A DNA stretch of 64,000 bases from Rhodocollybia butyracea (Eukaryota; Basidiomycota; Agaricomycetes; Agaricales; Omphalotaceae): contig JADNRY010000008.1 of the NCBI GenBank assembly GCA_015501585.1, positions 1 through 64,000 on the forward strand, in the 5' to 3' direction. Below are positions 57,114 through 64,000 of the stretch, one piece after another (the first letter of the stretch is position 1; the number at the start of each line of letters is the position of its first letter). Made by a program: the position numbers and the translations under genes. A model generated the notes under the pieces. The model was not told the DNA's origin and made no database searches. It was given only the letters and a program-made list of their open reading frames with translations.

Positions 57114-57856
57114 ATGACCTCCACAATCGTCCTACCATCCTCAGCTGTCTCTACGGATCCTAGGTGAAGATATAATAATACGGTTCATAGTCCGGATTTA
57201 ATTGATTAATTTTGTGAAACAACAGCGTTCCTACCCCTCTGAAACTAGGCCGCCCAACATGGCTAGCAGATGTACCAAAAACGAAAGTACGATTCATATC
57301 TATAAGTACCTGCCTATAGATGGCTGATGTATCTTCAAGTCCTAACACTCCAACGTCTGTTATACCGCCCATTCCTCTGGAACTCTCAGGACAACCTCAG
57401 AAACAAGCTCTGATATACGGGTACATTCTGGACGACACAACATCGACAAAATTGAACCTCTCCTGTTCATTCGAGGCCGTCTTAGAATTTATCAAATCGG
57501 CTAAAGAGTTGGGTCTTGACCAGTACTACACTCTATTATCGTGTTTTGCCTACGACGACCTCCATCTACTCTATTTCGCCATCAAGTATCCTTGGCATGA
57601 CGATACATGGACCCATGCCGAACAACTACGCATCCCATCTGAAGACATTTTGGAGAAGCTCTCGGAGAAGATGCAGGTGAAGCCGCGTTGGTTTGGTTAT
57701 GAAGATCTGACTGACGGTTAGCAAATCCTTATCTCTAATGTTCCTTTGTGATGAATCTAACTTAACACAGGGCGTCGAGGAGGCTGGAATTCCGTCAATC
57801 CAGCACCCAGAGTTGTTTACAACTACGCTAAAGGTATCGTTGATGAAGATAGTTGA
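57114..57856 (+). CDS. Unrecognised small protein, paralogue B (192 aa)
   Basis: This is the paralogue of the 53.1 kb gene. Exons 57114-57163, 57226-57271, 57320-57716 and 57771-57856 join in phase (579 nt). The globular domain is nearly the same (EAVLEFIKSAKELGLDQYY, HLLYFAIKYPWHDDTWTHAE, EDILEKLSEKMQVKPRWFGY). Intron 2 does not use the sites of paralogue A. A one-base insertion (ccaaaaacg against ccaaaacg) would shift the frame there, but a different donor (GTACCA) and acceptor (CTATAG) restore it. The C-terminus stops at VDEDS because of an extra T, 13 residues before the end of paralogue A. A decayed copy is the alternative. Confidence 0.55.
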
Positions 57857-58140
57857 GTGGGCTTGCTGGTTTACAGGCCGAGGTTCTTTGTCTGTAGTAC
57901 CTGCTTTTCCTTCAATAGCGATGTAACGACGAGAGCACTCGGTGAATGACCTATCATATGTCCCCTCCAACCAAAGGAGTGTATACTTTGTCCCAACTTT
58001 GAAGCATCTGCGACAGCAATGGGAGCTCAAGCGTCTTCCATCCTATATCCCTACATTTCACTCATCCGATTCTCATCGGACTTTGAATCAGGAGATCCAT
58101 TAGATACAACAAGAGATAGCTAACGACTACAAACGATTAT

Positions 58141-61100
58141 TCAAAACTTAGATATTGGTAAATCTCCCCACTCAACGCCCGGCATATCCTCCGCTGGCTG
58201 CAAACTGGCTCTAAACTCCTTCATATCGCCAATATATGTTACATCCGAACGAGTAGGATCCTGTCCTTCACCATCTACCGGGTGGGTCAACACGAGCTTG
58301 GGTATATTCTCTAAAAGCGCCCCCGCTCCTTCTTTGCCCGATAATACTTCAGTCCAATGTTTCTGGAACGCTTCCATCGACGGCGTCTCGTCGGAAAGCG
58401 CATCTTTCCATGCTCCAGGAACAATGTCTATTCCAGAACCACGGACCTGATTCTCGAAAGCCTCGCTGGCAACGGTACTGACTCGCTTGGGCCGCACCTT
58501 CTGCGACCGCAGCTGAACAGAAAGCTTGGATCTCGTCTTTGAAGACGGGTGGACATTCGACATGAAGAGGGCATACACCTCGTCCTTGGTTATCTCCTTT
58601 AGCGTGTCAGCATTGACAGTTCCTATGAGAATATTGTCGTCAAAGCTGTTCATAAAGTAATAAAACCGAATAAGAACTTACTCGCATAAAAGTCCAAAAG
58701 TCCGGTGCTAATTTCATTGAAAAAGTATGACGCCTCTTCACCCATGTTCTTATCCTCTTCCCTCCACTTCTTGTCCAGTCCTCTTTTATGCTCCTCGAAC
58801 GCCTCTGGGGTCATCTCCTCGAGCGTAGTCTTTATCACATCCAAGAAGGCTTCAACTCTTGACTCCAAATACCCAGGTGTCTTCTCGCTTTGTATGACTA
58901 TTCTAATGCCCTTCTCAGTGGCTCCAGGCAAAGACCAGAGCTGGCAGAAAACAACATAGCCGAGCTGTTCCTTGGTCCGAAGGACGTTAAAAGTGGGTTC
59001 GGTCATGATCTGACTGAGAAGGGAACCAGTGACTCGGTGTCGACGATCCTTGATAGAGCCGATGCGAACGAAGTAGGTAAGAGCTGAATTGGGTTCGTTG
59101 GGGTTGGGAACGGGACCAGCCTTGATCAAGTTACAACCTGCGCGAGAGTCGTAAGTTCGTATATTTGATTTCCTATGTAAAAGGCTCACTTGGGGGAAGA
59201 ATTAAGGCATGGTCGTTGAGTTCGGCGTCAGAAGCACTAGAAGCACCAAGACCTGCTTCAGCGATCTCTGCGACCTTGATAGCCTCCTACAAAGAGAGTC
59301 AGAGTTCGAGTATTTTGGGTGGAAGGTATATAATGCACGCACATCTCTGTACATATTTCCATTAACAAGGATACGCATCTTGACATCTGACAGAATTTTC
59401 TTCGCATGCTGGGAGACTTCCTCGGGCGTGATAGCTACAAAGGTAAAAATGAGTGACACGACTTCAACAGTAAACGGATTAAGTCACTTGGAAGTTCCTT
59501 CAGGTATTCATCTATTGTCCACTGTACTTTGGTCATCATATACTGTCCGTAGTAGTCCGAAAGCTGATAAGGCTGTCCAAGGAAGAAGTTTTCCCAACTC
59601 TGTTTACTCTGTTAAAAAGGAAAGCGTCAACTCATCATACCGTTTTCAAAGAATATACGAACAAACCTGCTCAATAATGACATTTAATCTGTCAGAAAGA
59701 ATCTCCAGATTCTTGATCTTGTCCAAGACGTGTTGGACAAGCGCAGACATCTTATCATTATATCCGCGAAGCGAAACATACAACCCATTCGAGTGCGAGA
59801 CGCAAGCATATCCGAGACCAGCAAGTTCAGCATTATACGCGAACTCCGTCAGAGAGTCAGATACGAGTTCCGTGAACAATCTGAACTAGACTATCAGCAA
59901 GGTCTAGCAGTCCAATAGACATTGAGAACATACCGTGTGAGGACAGCGGCTCTTGGAGAGGCGTTTGAGACAGGGCTACGAAGAAAGATAAGCGAATGTT
60001 TATCCATAGGTTTACATACGAAACATACCTTCGAACGTCAATCACAACATTGGCTTTCGGAACCCAGAAACGGTCATCTTTCTTGTGCCAGAGAGTGGAT
60101 AAAGCGGTTTGTCTGATCAAGTGAGGTCGTTTGGCGGGCTATCAAATATTAGAGCTTAAGTCTTCATCGGAAGAAGCAAAGGGACGTTGGCAGATACCTC
60201 AGCAACCTCGCGTTTATCCACATCGAGATTGGTCGGAATGAATTCATTGGGTGCAGGTAAAAACAGTTCTTGAATATCGTTCGGGGACACAGTCTAATAA
60301 AACTGTTAAAGCCAGCAAAACGAAGGCAAATAAGACTCACCTGTCGTAAAAAGTCTTCATCAAATCTCTCGACACGATACTGTGTTCCGTACCAAGGTTC
60401 CTTTTCCCAAGTGGTCTCCTTGCCAATCCGGAGCGCTGCTTCCAAGTCATCCGGCTTGGCCATCAACATAACCCTACCATTCTCGAGTTTAAAGGCTTCG
60501 AGATACTCGTATACTTTTTCTATTCCCGTGTTATTTGCTCCTGGGTATTCATCGCCCCATGGCCAGGTGATAGACCCGGCAGAGAGTAAAAGTTCCGGAG
60601 GGTATGGCTGGACTAATCGTTGAGAGAGACTAGAAACATAATCATCCGGCTTCCGTTTCTCGAGAGTACGAAAACGGATATCGGAGATAGTAGCGTTCTC
60701 GTTCTGGAGATAGGGTTCAAACTTGCTAGATCGCAGAAGGGAGATATACTTGAAGGTGGCGACGAGGACAGAACGATAGTTCTCTATAATTCAAAATCAA
60801 CATATCGTCACAGAGCTGGTACGGGAAATGGACTCACTTAAACCATCCTTTGTCAGTTGAATATGTATTCGAAACATGTCGAATCCTCGTCCAAGGGTGG
60901 ATGGACCAGCACTTATTGCAGTGATCCAACCCTTGGCCTTGAGGTACGAGTGAACTGATCCAGGTCCTTCGTGTCCAATAAGGTGGGCGATGTACTGACC
61001 AGGTTTGTGGCGCCAATAGGGAGCCTGATATTCTATAGGCAGATCTATTTCTACACTGTATAAAGACATGATCGTTTGTACAGAGACCATAGTCTGAAAG

Positions 61101-62306
61101 TTAAGGTTAACACAAGAGTTATTCTCATAAAAGCCTGAACTCTTACGCCTTTCTCAGCAGGACCAAATGGTTGGTCATGTATCATGGGCAACGGGTCTAC
61201 TTGGCGATTGATGACGGGAGAAAAATACTTCGATGCGAGTTCGGCGAGTTCATCCAGAGACTCTAAAGAATCGAGTCAGTAGAGTCAATGGAAATTTTGG
61301 TCCCTCACCTTTTCCAAGGATCGCAAGATGCATTCTACTAGCACAGTACTCCTTCTCCCACCACTCGAGTAATCTTCTCCTTGTCTCCCGACCAATGGCA
61401 CCACCATCCGCTTCGGTTTCGCTATTTGTCGATGTGAACGATGGCGCTGGAGAGGCCATTCTAGAGGGAATCGGTGAAGGATTGACGTTAAGCGCAGATG
61501 CATGTCCATTTTCTAACGGAAGTTTTCCCTTGGCTTTCAGATCTTTGGCGGCTTGGCTCAAAGATTCCCTATGTCCAGTGCCGAACTTGTTCCAGACATG
61601 GCCGGGTTTGGTGAGATGCTTGCTAAGCTGGAAGATTCTCCACAAGTCGCTCTGATGATTTTTCTTGTGTTCGGAATCGACTGCATTCAGTTCACGCGAA
61701 GTACATGAAGGAGTGAAGAGTGGCGAATGGAAGAAACCTGAGAACCGAGCAAGGGCTCCAGAAAGTTCGGATGTGGCGACACTGAAATGATAGTTTGTGT
61801 TCATGCTAGCGGTAAAGGCATTGGATCCACCGTTGTTTTTGGAAAGAAACTAAAGTATAGTAATCAGCAAATGTAAAAGTTTTGCGACTTGACGCACGTA
61901 CCTCCTGGTATTCGTTTTCCTTGGGAAACTGCTCTGTTCCCTACGATAAAGTGAGAAATTTGGAATGCGAGAATGCTGTAACTGCTCACCAAGAACAACA
62001 AGTGTTCGCAAAAATGAGCTAGCCCTGGCATATCATCCTAGTCATGACATTCAGCGAATACATTCATGAAATTCGACGAAAAGCACGCACTGGATCCGAC
62101 AAATGACCCACTGCAACATCCAGACTAGCTGCAGCCTTATCGGCTTTAGTGTCGGAAATCAAGACAGCCTCAAGTCCATTTTCGAGTATAATCCTTCGAT
62201 ATTCGCGATCGTCCTGCGGCGATTTCTGTATCGGCTTGGTGAAGACGGAAAAAGGTGGAATACCGTCGCTTGGGGTGACGCGTTTCCAATCTGCTCCTGT
62301 AGCCAT
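58141..62306 (-). CDS. STE23: Insulysin-type M16 metalloprotease (Ste23-like)
   Basis: This is a zinc metallopeptidase of the insulin-degrading enzyme family, related to yeast Ste23/Axl1, which cleave peptides including the a-factor pheromone precursor. The preferred start is MATGADWKRVTPSDGIPPFS at 62306, although an in-frame Met at 62450 would add 48 residues resembling a targeting leader. The inverted zinc motif HFCEH is in [20 protein letters not shown], and the downstream Glu ligand is in LNAVDSEHKKN. A 60-residue Ser/Pro-rich insert (ALNVNPSPIPSRMASPAPSF) precedes ETRRRLLEWWEKEYCASRM. Later landmarks are FPxEYQAPYWRHKPGQ-like LPIEYQAPYWRHKPGQYIAH, GYACVSHSNGLYVSLRGYND and RTKEQLGYVVFCQLWSLPG. 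The frame is complete through about 15 short introns and no break was seen. Confidence 0.93.
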
Positions 62307-63257
62307 TCCAGCTGTTAATTTCAACGAAAAACGATTGAGAATTTTTATGCGAGATAGTGAAGGATATAGTCTAGGAGAGGAAGAAAGCAGAAAGAGCATT
62401 CGTTGCTTTGCTATTGAACAAATAACGAGGCAAGGGAAACGTGCGGGCACATGACCAGAGTACCTTCTTGTCCTTAAATTTGTTCACCGGCAGGCAGTTC
62501 GTGAAAGAGTACCTTCGAGGTTTCCGTGATTTTCTGCTACTTCGCTTCAAGCCGCAACTCTGATATCTTGACTGATAGCGACTGATTCTGTCAAATATCC
62601 TCCTACTCAGTGGCTTTCCCAAAAAGCAAAGTTCTGCGCATGCAATATTGCGACCGAATGAATTCTGACCAAATCAGGCGTCTCACTCCGAGGAATCCAT
62701 AATAAAATCTATCCCGAGGATCTTCAGCGAAGGATTGGCTTGGTAAACCAATTCTGAAATCGGATAAATCCTAGCGCTATGGCCATCAGCGCACATGTCA
62801 AGATATCGATAAGTACTGGGCATGGACGAGAAAATTCAATCGAACTTGGACGCTGCAAACATATAGGTTCCGGAGGCGTGCACGCGGTGTTGGCCGTGAA
62901 TAACGTGCAGGATGGAATACAGGCAGAAGGTAGATTTCTGATGTATATGTTCCATCAAGAATCAAGCTACAATCCAGGACGGTGGCTGGGTAGGCCACGT
63001 CGCCGGGGTCGAAGATACAAGTTTGTCCAGACTTCAAACCCTAGTGGCCCTATTCATATATACGGATGGGAGCTAAATCTTCCCGAAAAATCTATCGTCC
63101 TCGAATGATAGGTAGAGATATAGAAAGGAGAAAGTCGAAGCGCCTGGCGCACGGCACAGTTTTATTTTTCATGGCACCACTTTTAATTTTTTGATTTTGG
63201 TTGTTCATAATAAAAAGGCTGCACTTTTGGCTTTGCACTTCTTTTTTAGATCGTACA
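62307..63257. promoter_or_regulatory. Divergent intergenic region between STE23-like and ERG3
   Basis: About 950 bp, or 800 bp if the longer protease start is used. Minus-strand frames at 62622-62371 and a plus-strand 109-codon frame at 62779 are open but have no recognisable content. I treat them as untranslated or promoter sequence. A T-rich tract (ttttatttttcatgg...cttttttag) precedes the ERG3 start. No consensus sterol-response element was identified with confidence. Confidence 0.45.
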
Positions 63258-64000
63258 ATGGACCTCATTCTCGAAGCCGCCGACACGTATCTTCTCGATG
63301 CGGTTTACACAAAACTCATACCCACGCCCATTGAAGCTGCAGGATTAAATATTACGGGCTCTGCGCTCGCCTTGTCTGCCTGGCAGGCTCGCTCCTACAT
63401 ACCCCGCCAGATTATATCTCTGTTTATCGTCACTCTCCTCGGAATACACGTGTTGTATCTTCTCTTTGCTTCGGCGTCGTATTATTTTATCTTCAACCAC
63501 GAAATGATGCTGCACCCACGATTCCTTCCAAAACAAGTCCGAATGGAAATCCGAACGAGTTTAGAGGCGTTTCCAGTAATGATTCTGCTGACACTGCCTT
63601 GGTTTTTGGCTGAAGTAAGGGGGTGGTCTAAATTATACGCTAGTGTGGACGATCATTGGGGAGGATGGTGGTATCTGGTTGCCAGTGTACCATTCTACCT
63701 GCTGTTTACGGACTACTGCATCTATTGGGTACACCGATGGCTTCATCATCCTCTTCTGTACAAATTCCTGCATAAACCGCATCATAAATGGATTGGTAAG
63801 TTTTAGGTTTCCTATTGCTCTTTAACAACTGAAACAATTCCATTAGTCCCTACGCCATTCGCTTCGTATGCATTTCATCCTTTAGATGGATATCTACAAT
63901 CTGTGCCGTACCATCTGTTCATCTTTCTCTTCCCAATGCACCGATATCTCTACCTCGGTTTCTTCGTCGCAGTCAACTTCTGGGCTATCTTTGTACGTCT
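63258..64000 (+). CDS. ERG3: Delta7-sterol C5(6)-desaturase, truncated by window end
   Basis: ERG3 introduces the C5-C6 double bond in ergosterol synthesis, in the ER. The start ATG at 63258 (MDLILEAADTYLLDAVYTKL) matches family N-termini. Membrane segments follow (QIISLFIVTLLGIHVLYLLF, FPVMILLTLPWFLAEVRGW, WYLVASVPFYLLFTDYCIYW). The first two histidine boxes are visible: HRWLHH, and HKPHH ending HHKW. The intron after HKWI (GTAAGT at about 63799, acceptor ATTAG at 63846) leads to VPTPFASYAFHPLDGYLQSV and a further hydrophobic region. The third His box and C-terminus lie beyond 64000. It is divergently arranged with the STE23-like gene. Confidence 0.95.

Noticed and set aside
59209..59889. 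226-codon plus-strand ORF
   Set aside because: It is antisense to conserved insulysin exons and introns; the minus strand has the recognisable M16 sequence.
61233..61655. 140-codon plus-strand ORF
   Set aside because: It is the antisense shadow of the insulysin exon encoding the DSEHKKN and EWWEKEYCASRM segments.
62779..63108. 109-codon plus-strand ORF upstream of ERG3
   Set aside because: It has no family resemblance, is Arg/Gly-biased and lies in the divergent promoter region; support is insufficient.
1..64000. CRISPR arrays, prokaryotic operons, rRNA genes
   Set aside because: No regularly spaced repeats, Shine-Dalgarno-linked gene strings or rRNA motifs were seen; the gene structure is eukaryotic.
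14703..64000. A sterol-related gene cluster (ARV1 at 14.7 kb and ERG3 at 63.3 kb)
   Set aside because: The genes are 48 kb apart with unrelated genes between; co-occurrence is most likely coincidental.

Overview
The window is nuclear DNA of a filamentous basidiomycete, most likely an agaricomycete. The signs are many 48-90 bp GT-AG introns inside almost every recognisable gene, monocistronic genes on both strands, several agaricomycete-type F-box proteins, an intron-rich GH1 beta-glucosidase, and clear ARV1, GNA1, MER3/HFM1, CKS1, STE23 and ERG3 orthologues. Exon models were assembled by hand from reading frames and splice signals. All homology statements are recognition from memory of families, not search results.

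Layout. 1-8 kb: mostly unassigned single-copy ORFs, a possible 7-TM fragment at the left edge, and an F-box/LRR gene (5.8-6.9). 8.47-11.43: secreted or anchored GH1 beta-glucosidase. 11.7-14.6: tandem duplication of an F-box-like gene, each copy frameshifted relative to the other, with a perfect 34-bp palindrome beside the first. 14.7-15.8: ARV1 (ER lipid/sterol homeostasis). 16.4-20.0: unassigned genes. 21.3-27.9: three head-to-tail units of about 2.0-2.4 kb, each ending in a CinA-like gene; only the last copy is intact. 28.4-29.6: single-pass membrane protein with a Ser/Thr-rich ectodomain. 31.3-32.0: GNA1 (UDP-GlcNAc synthesis). 32.1-36.3: an F-box pseudogene between two direct repeats, the right one abutting the 3' end of HFM1. 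36.35-42.85: meiotic helicase HFM1/MER3, divergent from CKS1 across a 107-bp promoter containing an MCB box. 44.7-47.1: DJ-1/PfpI protein and a caspase-fold-like protein, each with a single apparent frameshift.

47.8-58 kb is a mosaic accessory block. It holds an intact F-box gene with an unusual acidic tail, a second F-box gene, two paralogues of an unrecognised small protein, an HNH-type protein, and many relics made of pieces of these same genes and of the neighbouring insulysin gene. 58.1-64 kb returns to conserved genes: insulysin/STE23 (M16 protease) divergent from ERG3 (sterol C5-desaturase, cut by the window edge).

Conserved housekeeping genes alternate with islands of local duplication and decay. 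I found no convincing new defence or biosynthetic system. The most distinctive material is the decaying CinA array, the chimeric relics at 52.4-53.0 and 56.2-57.0 kb, the caspase-fold-like gene, and the paralogous pair of unknown proteins with displaced intron boundaries. No CRISPR, rRNA or convincing tRNA was seen.
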